Shown here one piece after another: positions 16,177-25,766 of a stretch of 32,697 bases of DNA. The notes beneath the pieces are model-generated. The model was not told the origin of the DNA. It did no database searches and saw only the letters and a list, made by a program, of their open reading frames with translations. Source of the stretch: Bacteroidales bacterium (GTDB lineage Bacteria > Bacteroidota > Bacteroidia > Bacteroidales > CAIWKO01). Every line of letters begins with the position of its first letter. Position 1 is the stretch's first letter. Where the stretch lies: NCBI GenBank assembly GCA_018004645.1, contig JAGNBV010000025.1:1-32697 (forward strand), written 5' to 3'. The position numbers were made by a program, and so were the translations under genes.

Positions 16177-17810
16177 TTGTTTTTTTTCTTTATTCTCAAT
16201 CTTTTGCGCTTGTTGAGAAGGATGGCCGCGAAAAACACTACTACCAGCGCTGCAGACATATAAAGGGCAATCTTTCCCAGATAGTCGCCATAGCGGGCAT
16301 AAAATGTCATGCGGGTATTGGTGTTGATGGCCATGGTCATCACCTCCGGAGTCCAGTAGGCGGTAGGCATAAAGACATCTCCCTTTTGGTTGATATAGGC
16401 TGAGATGCCGGTGTTGGCAGCACGGGCTATGCTCCGGCGAGTTTCAATAGCGCGCAGGCGGGCATACTGAAAATGTTGCCTGTGGCCAGCGGTATTTTTC
16501 CACCAGCCGTCGTTGGTGATAATGAAAATGAGGTTGGCTCCGTTGCGAATGTATCCTGTAATAAAATCACCGTAGATGGATTCGTAACAAATTACCGGAG
16601 CTACTTTGCACGGGCTGTCTTTGGCGCCAAAAGCCGTGCGTTCTTCCTGTGTGCCGTTGCTTCCGGTCATGCCGCCGAGGTCGATGGCGAATTTTTCAAG
16701 GGGTTTCAATAGTTTCGGGAAAGGCATCATTTCCACCCCGGGCACCAGCTTTGATTTGTGATAAAGCTGCGGAACAAAAGCAGAGTCTAAATATAGCGCA
16801 GTATTGCATACATCATAATAATACTTTCCGCGTTCTGAATAACGGGCTGTACGCGAAAGCTTTTCGCCTTCTTTAAAAATCTTGAATGAAGATATGCCGA
16901 TGACAATTTTTAGTTTGGGATGTTTGCTTATCAGGCTTTTCAGGCTGTCAATGCTGGCTGACTCATTTATTTCGTCCTCATTGATGTATTCGGGCAACGC
17001 CGTTTCGGGGCAAACAAGAAAATCTGTATTGTCATCAACTTTTTGTTTTGCCAGGCCGAGAATGCTATTCAGTTGTTCTTCAATGGTTATGGAGGTGAAT
17101 TTCCCATAAGGATCCACATTGGGTTGCACCACCACACAGTTGTACGGTGCTTCTTTTTCGGAATAGGAATAATACATGGTTAACGATAGGGCTATCGGGA
17201 TGGCCATTAGCAATACCGAGGATGTGCCAAACAGATATACGTCTTTTCGGGATTTGAAGCGGCCAAAGAGGCTTGTCAGCAATTTGTAGAAGAGAATATT
17301 AAAAAGCAAAATCCAGATATCTCCGCCAAAAACACCGGTAAATTCATACCATTGGACAAATCTGGGATAGTTGGCAAATCCGTTGCCCAGGTTGAGCCAC
17401 GACCAGGAAAGATCCCAATCAAGATGCAAAAATTCAAAGCTTATCCATAACAAAATCAGCACATAATAACCGCCACGCGATTTAAAAACTGTGCGCCTGA
17501 TGAGGTGATATGCCAAAAAAGTGATCGCCATAAACAGCGAATTGAGCGCTACGGCCATGGCTACCCCAAAAGTGGTGGAATAATAAATCCACCAGGTGGT
17601 CAGGCCGTTCCAGATAAAAAATGCGATATATGCGTAAAAAAATACGCTGGATTTAATGAAATTATGCCTGTTTTTGGCAATATAATCTTCTATGTACAGC
17701 AGCGGTACAAAGGCGAAGAAAAGCAAAAAGGGAAAACCCCTGGCCGGCCAGGCTAAAGAAAGTAATAACCCGCTAAGTATTGACAGTAAAACCAGGTGTC
17801 CTTTTTTCAT
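16167..17810 (-). CDS. lnt: Apolipoprotein N-acyltransferase
   Basis: The 547-aa inner-membrane enzyme adds the third acyl chain to the N-terminal cysteine of lipoproteins. The N-terminal 215 or so residues form several transmembrane helices, then comes a periplasmic nitrilase-like domain, then a C-terminal transmembrane helix (near residues 505-530) and a basic tail. The catalytic triad is visible: Glu269 in CPETALPEY, Lys352 in YHKSKLVPG and Cys408 in VICYES. The start at 17810 precedes a typical hydrophobic first helix. It lies 45 nt downstream of the GT-C-like gene on the same strand and may be the last member of that operon; its 3' end overlaps convergent rlmH by 10 nt. Confidence 0.95.
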   Translation of the reverse strand: MKKGHLVLLSILSGLLLSLAWPARGFPFLLFFAFVPLLYIEDYIAKNRHNFIKSSVFFYAYIAFFIWNGLTTWWIYYSTTFGVAMAVALNSLFMAITFLAYHLIRRTVFKSRGGYYVLILLWISFEFLHLDWDLSWSWLNLGNGFANYPRFVQWYEFTGVFGGDIWILLFNILFYKLLTSLFGRFKSRKDVYLFGTSSVLLMAIPIALSLTMYYSYSEKEAPYNCVVVQPNVDPYGKFTSITIEEQLNSILGLAKQKVDDNTDFLVCPETALPEYINEDEINESASIDSLKSLISKHPKLKIVIGISSFKIFKEGEKLSRTARYSERGKYYYDVCNTALYLDSAFVPQLYHKSKLVPGVEMMPFPKLLKPLEKFAIDLGGMTGSNGTQEERTAFGAKDSPCKVAPVICYESIYGDFITGYIRNGANLIFIITNDGWWKNTAGHRQHFQYARLRAIETRRSIARAANTGISAYINQKGDVFMPTAYWTPEVMTMAINTNTRMTFYARYGDYLGKIALYMSAALVVVFFAAILLNKRKRLRIKKKNNQE

Positions 17811-17855
17811 CGTTTCAGCAAAACAAGTAGCAAAAATACAAATTATTCGGTAACA

Positions 17856-19280
17856 TCAACGGGCCGGGTTTTTATATAGCTTCAGATAAACCTGTCCCCG
17901 GGAGAAGTGTTTCAGCGGTATCCATTGTTGGGCTTTGGCATGAATCGCTTCGGGGTTTTTGATGTTATAGACATTGGATGTGATAACATAACGACAGGTG
18001 TCCATATTGGCATGGCTGGCATCAGCATAGGCAAAATCTTCGTCCAGCCAGGATAAAGCCTGGTTATTGGTTACTGGGTAAAACGAATAAATATCCCCAG
18101 GACGAATACCCTGATGTTTTACATAAGCCGCCAGGTCTTTCTCAAGCGAAAAATAGGGTAACACTTTTAATGAAGTTTCCCAGGCATTGCCATATTTTTG
18201 GGGATAAAAAATAAAGTTCCCTGCGAAAAATCCCGCGAGAATAAGGAGGAAAATGCCAAGCCTTATTTTTTTCAGATGGATTTGTTGAAGGAAATAAACT
18301 GTCAGGATTATGAGAAATACAAAGCTTTGCAAAAAATACTTATGCCCGACAGGGTTGGAGAGAAAAATCATTATCATGCTGTTGACAGCCAGGGGTGCGA
18401 ACAGTAGCCATAAAAGCAGCTTGAGTTTGTGAGTGCGCATTTTTCGGTAATACACCAAAATACAAAGTATGCAAAACAGCCAGGGAAGTATTTTTCCTGA
18501 GTCGGTAATTTTCCAAAGTATATAGATAAATTGCCTGATGACCATAGTGGGGCCATTCATGCTGATATGAACAACATTGGCGGGATTGATGATTATCCAT
18601 CCGGTTACCAGGTAGTGAATTATGCTCCACGAAATCAAAAAAAACATGGCCGGCAGATAAACCAGCACGTCTTTGATCTGCGGCCTGGTTTTATCATAGA
18701 GCAACAAAACCATAAAGTGAATAAGGGCCAGTGCGGGGATAAAAAACAATGCCCGGAAAGAGGTTGCCGCCAATAATAGCAGACTCAGAGAGTAGAGCAG
18801 GTGTTTTTTCTCCAGAAGGCTTCTTATGGCCAGCAAAACAAAATACAGCAGGAATAAATCATAACCCATCAATATTATCTGTGTGATGAATGCCGGGTCA
18901 AACAGCAGCAACAAATAAACCATTGGCAATAACTCCGGTTTGATAAACCGTAGCGAGATTTTTTTTATTTCCAGAAAAATACCAACCACAACGGGGATGA
19001 TAGCCAGATGGCATACCAGCAGTGTCTTTCCGAAGATGGCACAACAGGCTGCCAGGTAGAGCGCGTTTATGGTCAGCGGCCCGAAATCGGTTTCCAATGG
19101 TGGAATAATATGCCGGAACGAATCGCGTAAGTAAAAATTTATGTATTCACTAATGGTAATGTTGTCCCAGAAAAAAGGGAGGTTAGCTGAGAGCAGGATA
19201 ATGATTACCGCAAGGGCAGAAAAAAATACAAACGTTTTTCCCGGGTCCTGAAAGAAATGAGTTTTAGGAGGATTAATCAT
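17856..19280 (-). CDS. Polytopic membrane protein, probable GT-C-type glycosyltransferase
   Basis: The 474-aa protein has about 10-12 transmembrane segments and a soluble C-terminal tail. The first predicted periplasmic loop contains acidic residues (FFWDNITISEYI and LETDFGPLTINALYLAACCA). This is the layout of PMT/ArnT-like GT-C enzymes, where loop acids act in catalysis and a 'GPLxxxxLYL' helix follows. The resemblance is architectural and I cannot name a family with confidence. GT-C enzymes transfer sugars from polyprenyl-phosphate carriers. The upstream neighbour encodes a DPM1/GtrB-like GT2 that would make such a carrier, and the two genes overlap by 8 nt, which supports a donor/transferase pair. 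Confidence 0.65.
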   Translation of the reverse strand: MINPPKTHFFQDPGKTFVFFSALAVIIILLSANLPFFWDNITISEYINFYLRDSFRHIIPPLETDFGPLTINALYLAACCAIFGKTLLVCHLAIIPVVVGIFLEIKKISLRFIKPELLPMVYLLLLFDPAFITQIILMGYDLFLLYFVLLAIRSLLEKKHLLYSLSLLLLAATSFRALFFIPALALIHFMVLLLYDKTRPQIKDVLVYLPAMFFLISWSIIHYLVTGWIIINPANVVHISMNGPTMVIRQFIYILWKITDSGKILPWLFCILCILVYYRKMRTHKLKLLLWLLFAPLAVNSMIMIFLSNPVGHKYFLQSFVFLIILTVYFLQQIHLKKIRLGIFLLILAGFFAGNFIFYPQKYGNAWETSLKVLPYFSLEKDLAAYVKHQGIRPGDIYSFYPVTNNQALSWLDEDFAYADASHANMDTCRYVITSNVYNIKNPEAIHAKAQQWIPLKHFSRGQVYLKLYKNPAR

Positions 19281-20205
19281 TAGAGCTCTTAATGATTTTT
19301 TTGATCAGGTATTGCGGTTTGTTGTTCAGCGTAAGGTATATCCTGCCGATGTATTCGCCTATCAGCCCGAGCAACATGGTGGTCATGCCTCCGAAGAAAA
19401 TTACCAGAACGACAATGGTGGTCCAGCCCTCGACAAAATCTTTTAAAACATAAAATTCATACAAATAGTAAATGATCAGGCCAAGGCCAAACAAAACGAT
19501 TGCCAACCCCACCAACGTCATGATGCGGAGCGGAACAACCGAAAATCCGGAGAATAAGCGAAACAGCACCGAAAACGACCTGAACAAATTGTAGTTTCCT
19601 TTGCCGGTTAAGCGTTTGTAATGGGTTACTTTTATCTGGCAGATATTGTGGGTTATGGTGAGCAGGATGCCGTCGATGTAGGGATATGGCCCCGAAAACC
19701 GGTTGATTTCGTTAACGATGGAATGCTTGATAATTTTGAATGGCGACAGATAGATGCCTTTGGGTTTGTTTAGTATCAAACGGGCTATCCGTCCATTGAT
19801 TTTGCTGCCTATTTTTTTCAGGAAGTTGTGTTTTTTCTTTTCATACAGAGCATAACAAACGTCATATCCTTCCTTACATTTTTCGTACAGCGCCTGAATG
19901 TCTTCGGGGGCATGCTGCAAATCGTCGTCCATAATCAAGGCATAATTGCCTTTGATATGGCGCAACCCGGCAAGGATGGCGTTGTCCTGGCCCGAGTTTT
20001 TTACCAGGTCGATGGCCGTATAATTGGTGTTGGCGGCGGTTAATGACTTCAAAACATCCCAACTGTCATCATGGCTGCAGTCGTTAACAAATATCACCTC
20101 GTGAGGAAGCTTGCTGAGGGCAGCGCTGATGCGCCGGGATAATTCCGGCAAAATACTGCTGCTGTTATATACAGGGATTACTATGCTTATTTCGGGGGCT
20201 GGCAT
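19273..20205 (-). CDS. Family 2 glycosyltransferase, DPM1/GtrB/ArnC-like
   Basis: The 310-aa protein has a GT-A catalytic domain (about residues 1-225) followed by two transmembrane helices (about 228-255 and 265-290). Motifs: ISIVIPVYNSS at the N-terminus, EVIFVNDCSHDDSW, NSGQDNAILAGLRHIKGNYA, and the metal-binding DDDLQHAPED. The segment TGKGNYNLFRSF lies just before the first transmembrane helix, as in GtrB/ArnC proteins. Such enzymes transfer a sugar from a nucleotide donor to undecaprenyl phosphate. Start ATG 20205. It overlaps the methyltransferase-like gene by 19 nt upstream and the GT-C-like gene by 8 nt downstream, so translation is probably coupled. The sugar is not predictable. Confidence 0.9.
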   Translation of the reverse strand: MPAPEISIVIPVYNSSSILPELSRRISAALSKLPHEVIFVNDCSHDDSWDVLKSLTAANTNYTAIDLVKNSGQDNAILAGLRHIKGNYALIMDDDLQHAPEDIQALYEKCKEGYDVCYALYEKKKHNFLKKIGSKINGRIARLILNKPKGIYLSPFKIIKHSIVNEINRFSGPYPYIDGILLTITHNICQIKVTHYKRLTGKGNYNLFRSFSVLFRLFSGFSVVPLRIMTLVGLAIVLFGLGLIIYYLYEFYVLKDFVEGWTTIVVLVIFFGGMTTMLLGLIGEYIGRIYLTLNNKPQYLIKKIIKSSND

Positions 20206-20798
20206 TTGTCAAGAACTATAATAATATCTTTTTTAAAATGTTCGGTTTTATAGGTGGTAAAATTAAACTTTTTACCTGACACTTCGATTGTTTTCAGCAG
20301 GTCGTTTTCTATATACCGAAATTCTTCCGGGCCGTTACCCGCATCGGAAACTTTTGCTGCCAATCGCCCCCACAAATTTTTTTTGGCTGAAATATTTTTT
20401 ACCGGTTCGGAAATGATGATCCTGTTAGCTGTTGTAAATAAAGCATTCAGGATTTTTTCAGGTTGTTCATGAAAATGATATAACGATCCGGTAATTATGT
20501 TTGTATCGGCAGGGGGAAGCGTTATTTCCTGATTTTTCAGGTCGATTTGCTGTGCACGAAAATTGTTTCTGATGGCTCTTCTGACAAACGTCTTGTTTAC
20601 TTCAAAGCCTGTCCAGCAGATATTGTTTTTTTTGCAAAAAGAGGCGATGAAAAGATCTCCGAAACATAATTCATTTACCGATTTCCCTGTGATGTATGAC
20701 GTTACCTTCCGAAACCTTTCTTTGTAAGAAAAGCTATATAATAAGTTCATAGCAAGGCGGTACAGCAAAATGTTACGGTAGATAATTCCGGGAGGCAT
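20187..20798 (-). CDS. Class I SAM-methyltransferase-like protein with degenerate motif I
   Basis: This is a 203-aa protein from the ATG at 20798 (MPPGIIYRN); a TTG start at 20819 would overlap the upstream stop and is less likely. The arrangement follows a Rossmann methyltransferase: motif I position VNELCFGDLFIASFCK, then WTGFEVNKTFVRRAIRN as the beta-2 acidic region, AQQIDLKNQEITLPPADTNI, and IITGSLYHFHEQPEKIL as motif IV. The glycine-rich loop is reduced compared with the usual ExGxGxG, so SAM binding is uncertain. It sits between the PorU2-like gene (10-nt gap) and the GT2 gene (19-nt overlap), so it probably acts on the same glycan or lipid intermediate. Confidence 0.6.
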   Translation of the reverse strand: MPPGIIYRNILLYRLAMNLLYSFSYKERFRKVTSYITGKSVNELCFGDLFIASFCKKNNICWTGFEVNKTFVRRAIRNNFRAQQIDLKNQEITLPPADTNIITGSLYHFHEQPEKILNALFTTANRIIISEPVKNISAKKNLWGRLAAKVSDAGNGPEEFRYIENDLLKTIEVSGKKFNFTTYKTEHFKKDIIIVLDKCQPPK

Positions 20799-20808
20799 GA
20801 TGTGCGTG

Positions 20809-23800
20809 TTAGTTTCCAATCAGGTACATCTTGCCGAATTCTTTTTTGAAATACTGGTCGGCATCGGTTTTTCGGAGTTCGAGGGTTTCGTCGTTCAGGC
20901 GAGTTACCACGCGGTACAGGTACACGCCATTGGCCAGCCGGTCGCCAAATTCATCGGTTCCGTTCCAGGCATATTCGGTAATGTTGCGGCCAATGTGTAT
21001 GGGGCCAAGTTCGGCAAGGTCAATTTCGCGGACTACCTTTCCCGAGATATTCATAATCTGAATCTTGAAATAGGTAGGCACTTCTGATCCGGTAAGGGTA
21101 AAAACAAAGTGGGTGGCATTGTTGAACGGGTTGGGCCAGTTCATAACATGCGTTATCGAAGGTTTGTTTACCACTTCAAAGGAGATGGCGTATTCGTTGC
21201 TGCCGCTTTCGTTGTGCGATATATCACGGGCTTCTACAAAAAACTGATACACACCGTCCTGTAAAAAATCAGGGTTGTAAATTATGCGGCAACTGTTGTT
21301 GGGCAGCGAAGCCGGAATAAATTGCAGGATTTCCTGGCCTTGTTTCATAAAATACACTCTTTCTCGGGTGTTGTTTCCTGGCACTTGCAGATATACCCTG
21401 AAGCAGGCGGTGTCGTTGAGTGCGAGAAATTTGTTTTCATCTTTCAGCGAAATTTGAATTTCGGGTTTGGCCGAAACGATATCGCCGTCAAAAATATGGA
21501 TACCGTCAAAAGTTACGTCAAGCATAGGATTGATACGGTCGCGGTCAACGAGAAACTTAATTTCCCCAATATTGTTGAAATGTGTCTGCTCTATCTGGTC
21601 GAAGTCGGGGTTAACCTCTACCCATAAGCTGTTGAGCCCGCTGAGTCCGTTGGTGGAAAACGTTATCGTGTCGGTCAGGATATCTCCTGAAGGATGCGGA
21701 CGGTGCCTGAAGGAACCCAACGGATGGGTAATCATGTTGTGGTCCACCACCCAGTATTTGATCAGCAGGCTGTCCATGTCATAGTCGCTGATGTTCTGCG
21801 TAGCCGTGGAAAACAGGATATTTTCTCCTTCGGCAATGGTATCATTAAAAAAAGCAAAATGTAGCGAAGGGTTAAGAGCCGTTTCGGGAACGCCTTCGTA
21901 CAACACCTGCCAGCGTCTCATCTGGGCGGGGGTGTGCAGCGAGTCGTCGCGCATGGATACCAGCAGTTTCAGGTAAGGATATACCGAAGCGTTGATGCGG
22001 GTGTTCAGATTATAGATATCGGCTGAGTCGGGAGGAAGGTTTTGTATCAGCGTATCGGTTTGGCCATTGAATTTAATGCCTAAAACAAAGAGTTTGGCGC
22101 TGTCGGTGTTGGTTGGTTCAAAAGGCTTTTTCCGCCAGTGCAGCGATCCCCAGCTGGAGGCGGGTCCGATAAGTTCGGATTCGATATATCCTTCATACCA
22201 TTTGGTGGTAACGCTATCGTAGAGCTTTACGATGGAGGTTATGGCTGAACCCTGCAGCTCGTGGGCGCTACCAATGGCCCCGCCTTTTTTTCCGAAAATA
22301 ATATACGGGATGGTGTTGGGCAAAGTACGAATATGCGAACTGCCAAACGACTCGAAACTCTGGTACTGGTCTTCGCTGTAATCTTCGGCGTAGTGGTTGC
22401 GGTGGCTGTATGCAAGTATGTAATTGCCATCAGGGACATTGTTGATAAAACTCCTCATGGCTTCGCGTTCTGCAAAGGTGTTGCATGGAAATTCCCATCC
22501 GGCTTCTGTTTCGGGTTGTGGCATTGCGTAATTCATCCAGGGTTCGCCCGACACGCTGTCGATAACGGCTAGTATCATACCATTGCCGCCCGGGCCCATA
22601 TATGCCCACTGGAATTTCATCACATTGTTTACCTTGTAATATTCATCCTGCCAGGGGATATAAGGGTAGAAGCCGGTCTGGCACGTCAGTGATTTCACGT
22701 CGTTGACAAAATCAAAACGGCGTTGCGGCTTGTTATATTTTACATACCGGTACCTGTCGTTTTTAAACTGGTGAAAATGCGCTTGTCCCCAGCCTCTTTT
22801 GCCGTTAATATACTGAAACGAACTTTCGCGCCAGTTATAGGAATGTTGGTCGTTAGAGTCGATACTGACACGCCAGAAATATACAATGCTGTCGGTAGTA
22901 ATAGGGAAATTGGGTGTCCACGGAACCACGCCTCCGGAATGGTTGATGTGGAAGACCTGTTTTATCGGGCTATTGAAAGCATCGGAGGTGTCGAGCTGAA
23001 ATTCATAATCCTGAGAGCCGATGAACGCATCGCTGGTGGAGGCCTTTAATGTTAGCGGCAGTGCCGGCATCACAGCATATTTGTAAGGATATACAGGTAC
23101 GATATCCGATGATTTTATCATCAAGGGAACTTCGGTAATATTATTAATTTCTGAAATTTCATCGATGGTCTGGTAGCAGTCGAGATAGATTCTGAATTTG
23201 TTCAGGCCAAGACCGTTAATGATGTCAACGGGCACCCGCAGGGTGAGGGTGTCTTTAAACAGCGGTGCTTTGATTTTGTTGAAGTAGTTGGTGGGCGTGA
23301 TGCCGCCGGGAAAGGTGCGTGTTGTTTGTACGATGATGGAGTCGTTGATAGCTCTTCCAATGTTGGTCGAAACGATATGGATATTGAACGAATCGAGGTC
23401 GGAGGTTACCTGCGGGGGAGTAAAAAACACATTAGGCGGGGTGATGGCGTAATCGGGTTTGGCAAAAGAGTTTAAAATGATGGCAGGGTCGCCGTGCAGC
23501 ACCATGGTAAGGGTGTTTTCTTTGATAATCAGGTCGGGGCCCTGGATGGAATCAATAGTGTTTTTAATAATCTCTCCAATGGGCTTCCCATAGTTTTTAT
23601 AACTAATCTGGTGGTATAATTCATCTGAAAAAACATTCAGTGCGGCAGGTATTCCCAGAGAAATGGACGCCAAAAAACCTATGGAGCCTTTATCTTCAAT
23701 CAGTACGAATTCTTCGCTGGTGCTGTTTTGGTCCAGATAGATATCGCCGGCCCAGCACGAATTGGCAAGAATAAAGGGATATTTTCCGTAATTCTGATAT

Positions 23801-25761
23801 TCTGAGGGAACATCTACAGATACGTCAAAACCCACGGAGGCTGCATGTCCGAAAAATGTCATCAAAGTAACCCCGTTGTTAATGATGTTGCGTAGCGAGT
23901 CCGATTGGTTTATCTGCATCGGTTCCGAGGATGTTTTCAGGAAAGTGCGTACATGGCCGCCGAACAAAGGGTCTTCGATAGTATGTTTGTAGTGATTCAG
24001 GTAGGCGGCCAGCATATTTTGTTCGCTCAGGTTGCCGCCCCCGCCAAAATGCAGGATGGTTTTCATCCATTCCTGAGGTGTTTGTTGCGCAAGTTCAAAT
24101 TGCTGGACCTTGTCGAGATAGATGGCTACATCTTCGGGGGTACGTGCACTGAGGCGTCCGGTAGGTATGGCCGGCATAAAGAGACTGTCTATAATGCCCT
24201 GAGAAAAAAGCAGGTCGGAAGGGGGATAGCCAAAAGAGGGCACCAGCGTCAATTGGTTGTGGTATGCATCGGTGCGGTATTGCGGCAGGGAACCATCGGA
24301 AGCGGCGCGGTATCCTTTGCCAACAAGGAATAATCCACGGGGTTTTTCGGCAAAATGATAAAAAGCAAAGCGGGCAAAATTTCTTATCGCAAAAGCCGAC
24401 TTCAATACACCATAACCAAATTGGTCGTAAAGGTGTTCGACATTCACTGTTAGTGCGTGATAGCCTGTGGTGTTGCGGTAACTTTCATAATTTTCGGCTT
24501 CTGCCCATAAAGAAGGGTGCGTCAGGATAAGATAATCGGTAAACTCTGTGTTGGCAATAGTCTGGTAATTAATGAATTTGGCATCGTAACTTACCGGGTA
24601 TATCTTGTTTATTGGTTTTATGTTGTTGTCGGATGTGAGGTGACAGAATTTTTCGCCTCCCGAGTTAGACAGCAGGCATTTGAATGCAGTGCCATCGTAC
24701 ACCACTTTTATGCGCCGGTGGTTGGTGATATCGTACAGCCTGGCTGTATCGCCCGATGGGATATTGAAATTGGTAAATTGCAGCAATGATTTTGCCTGAA
24801 GGGCATCCATAGCCGAAAAATCAAATACGGAAACGCCGCCCAGGTTGAGGGTGTGAGGATATTTAATCTGTATATAGGCAATAGTGTTTCTGTCGGAGCC
24901 CACGCCCAGGTCGTTCACCGAGCTGAATACAAATGGGGTGGAGGTGTTGCCTATTTGCGCAACAGGGATGGTGTAATTATACCGGAGCACCTGGTATCCG
25001 TCAAATAGCGTGTCAATGGTAATCCCCGCAAAGTTTATATTCAGGTGATGATCTATGTAAACTCCGGCATAGTTTGATTGCCCGAGGACCACAAAATCCA
25101 CTTCCGCGTCAGGGCCGTTTGCGTATTTGTTAGCGGATGAGATGTTTTTTGTAACAGACTGCCCGACGTTGAATCCGTTGTCGAACCATCCCTCATTGGC
25201 GGTATATTCAGGATCGGTGATGCCTCCCGAGTTTGTTTCTCCCGCGTAATAGGCGGAGGTATAGTTTTGGCGGACAGTGTTGAAGATGTAAGGCACGGGC
25301 GAGTAGCTGCTGAAATTCACATCGTTGTCGGACTGCAACCTGCGGTTGCTGAACGAGTTGTTCCAGGTGATAAAATATACTGAGGAGTCGCTGAACAGGC
25401 TGTAGGCCTTGTTGGCCTGGCCTTCCGGGTTTTTGTAGAGCGGGGTGTCTAAAGTTCCGTCGTTTTTTTCTGCGTAAAACTCTATATAGTCGCCGGGGTT
25501 AAAAATGTTGTCGTTTTCACCCTTGATGTAGATATATTGTTCTATGCCTTTGTTGAAGACCTGTATATTGCGGGGGTTAACGCTGCCCAGGGGGAAGCCG
25601 TTGCTCAGCAGGGTGTTGTAATCAATGCGGTAAACACCGTTTTCGTGAATATAAACTTTATAATAAGATTGTGAATAGTTGATCCATTCATTGCCGTATG
25701 GTTGCGCAAAGGCCGGCAGGCATAAAGAGAAAAGAAATAAAACAGATAAAAGTCTTTTCAT
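20809..25761 (-). CDS. porU2: C25 family cysteine peptidase, putative T9SS sortase PorU2
   Basis: The 1650-aa protein has a signal peptide (MKRLLSVLFLFSLCLPAFAQ), an N-terminal beta-rich region (about residues 20-410) and a gingipain-like peptidase C25 domain (about 415-800). His639 in TFFGHAASVG and Cys669 in FILANSCWAGD sit 30 residues apart, close to the His-Cys spacing in gingipains. Several Ig/CARDB-like domains follow (about 800-1540), and a FlgD-like C-terminal domain starts near NWPNPFNNATHFVF and includes WNGTDEFGDRLANGVYLYR. PorU removes C-terminal signals from T9SS cargo and attaches the cargo to lipopolysaccharide; PorU2 names a longer paralogue of less certain role. Its partner porV2-like gene is 5 nt upstream. 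PorU itself (usually about 1100-1300 aa) is the alternative, but this length and gene order favour PorU2. Confidence 0.8.
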   Translation of the reverse strand: MKRLLSVLFLFSLCLPAFAQPYGNEWINYSQSYYKVYIHENGVYRIDYNTLLSNGFPLGSVNPRNIQVFNKGIEQYIYIKGENDNIFNPGDYIEFYAEKNDGTLDTPLYKNPEGQANKAYSLFSDSSVYFITWNNSFSNRRLQSDNDVNFSSYSPVPYIFNTVRQNYTSAYYAGETNSGGITDPEYTANEGWFDNGFNVGQSVTKNISSANKYANGPDAEVDFVVLGQSNYAGVYIDHHLNINFAGITIDTLFDGYQVLRYNYTIPVAQIGNTSTPFVFSSVNDLGVGSDRNTIAYIQIKYPHTLNLGGVSVFDFSAMDALQAKSLLQFTNFNIPSGDTARLYDITNHRRIKVVYDGTAFKCLLSNSGGEKFCHLTSDNNIKPINKIYPVSYDAKFINYQTIANTEFTDYLILTHPSLWAEAENYESYRNTTGYHALTVNVEHLYDQFGYGVLKSAFAIRNFARFAFYHFAEKPRGLFLVGKGYRAASDGSLPQYRTDAYHNQLTLVPSFGYPPSDLLFSQGIIDSLFMPAIPTGRLSARTPEDVAIYLDKVQQFELAQQTPQEWMKTILHFGGGGNLSEQNMLAAYLNHYKHTIEDPLFGGHVRTFLKTSSEPMQINQSDSLRNIINNGVTLMTFFGHAASVGFDVSVDVPSEYQNYGKYPFILANSCWAGDIYLDQNSTSEEFVLIEDKGSIGFLASISLGIPAALNVFSDELYHQISYKNYGKPIGEIIKNTIDSIQGPDLIIKENTLTMVLHGDPAIILNSFAKPDYAITPPNVFFTPPQVTSDLDSFNIHIVSTNIGRAINDSIIVQTTRTFPGGITPTNYFNKIKAPLFKDTLTLRVPVDIINGLGLNKFRIYLDCYQTIDEISEINNITEVPLMIKSSDIVPVYPYKYAVMPALPLTLKASTSDAFIGSQDYEFQLDTSDAFNSPIKQVFHINHSGGVVPWTPNFPITTDSIVYFWRVSIDSNDQHSYNWRESSFQYINGKRGWGQAHFHQFKNDRYRYVKYNKPQRRFDFVNDVKSLTCQTGFYPYIPWQDEYYKVNNVMKFQWAYMGPGGNGMILAVIDSVSGEPWMNYAMPQPETEAGWEFPCNTFAEREAMRSFINNVPDGNYILAYSHRNHYAEDYSEDQYQSFESFGSSHIRTLPNTIPYIIFGKKGGAIGSAHELQGSAITSIVKLYDSVTTKWYEGYIESELIGPASSWGSLHWRKKPFEPTNTDSAKLFVLGIKFNGQTDTLIQNLPPDSADIYNLNTRINASVYPYLKLLVSMRDDSLHTPAQMRRWQVLYEGVPETALNPSLHFAFFNDTIAEGENILFSTATQNISDYDMDSLLIKYWVVDHNMITHPLGSFRHRPHPSGDILTDTITFSTNGLSGLNSLWVEVNPDFDQIEQTHFNNIGEIKFLVDRDRINPMLDVTFDGIHIFDGDIVSAKPEIQISLKDENKFLALNDTACFRVYLQVPGNNTRERVYFMKQGQEILQFIPASLPNNSCRIIYNPDFLQDGVYQFFVEARDISHNESGSNEYAISFEVVNKPSITHVMNWPNPFNNATHFVFTLTGSEVPTYFKIQIMNISGKVVREIDLAELGPIHIGRNITEYAWNGTDEFGDRLANGVYLYRVVTRLNDETLELRKTDADQYFKKEFGKMYLIGN

Positions 25762-25766
25762 AGGCC

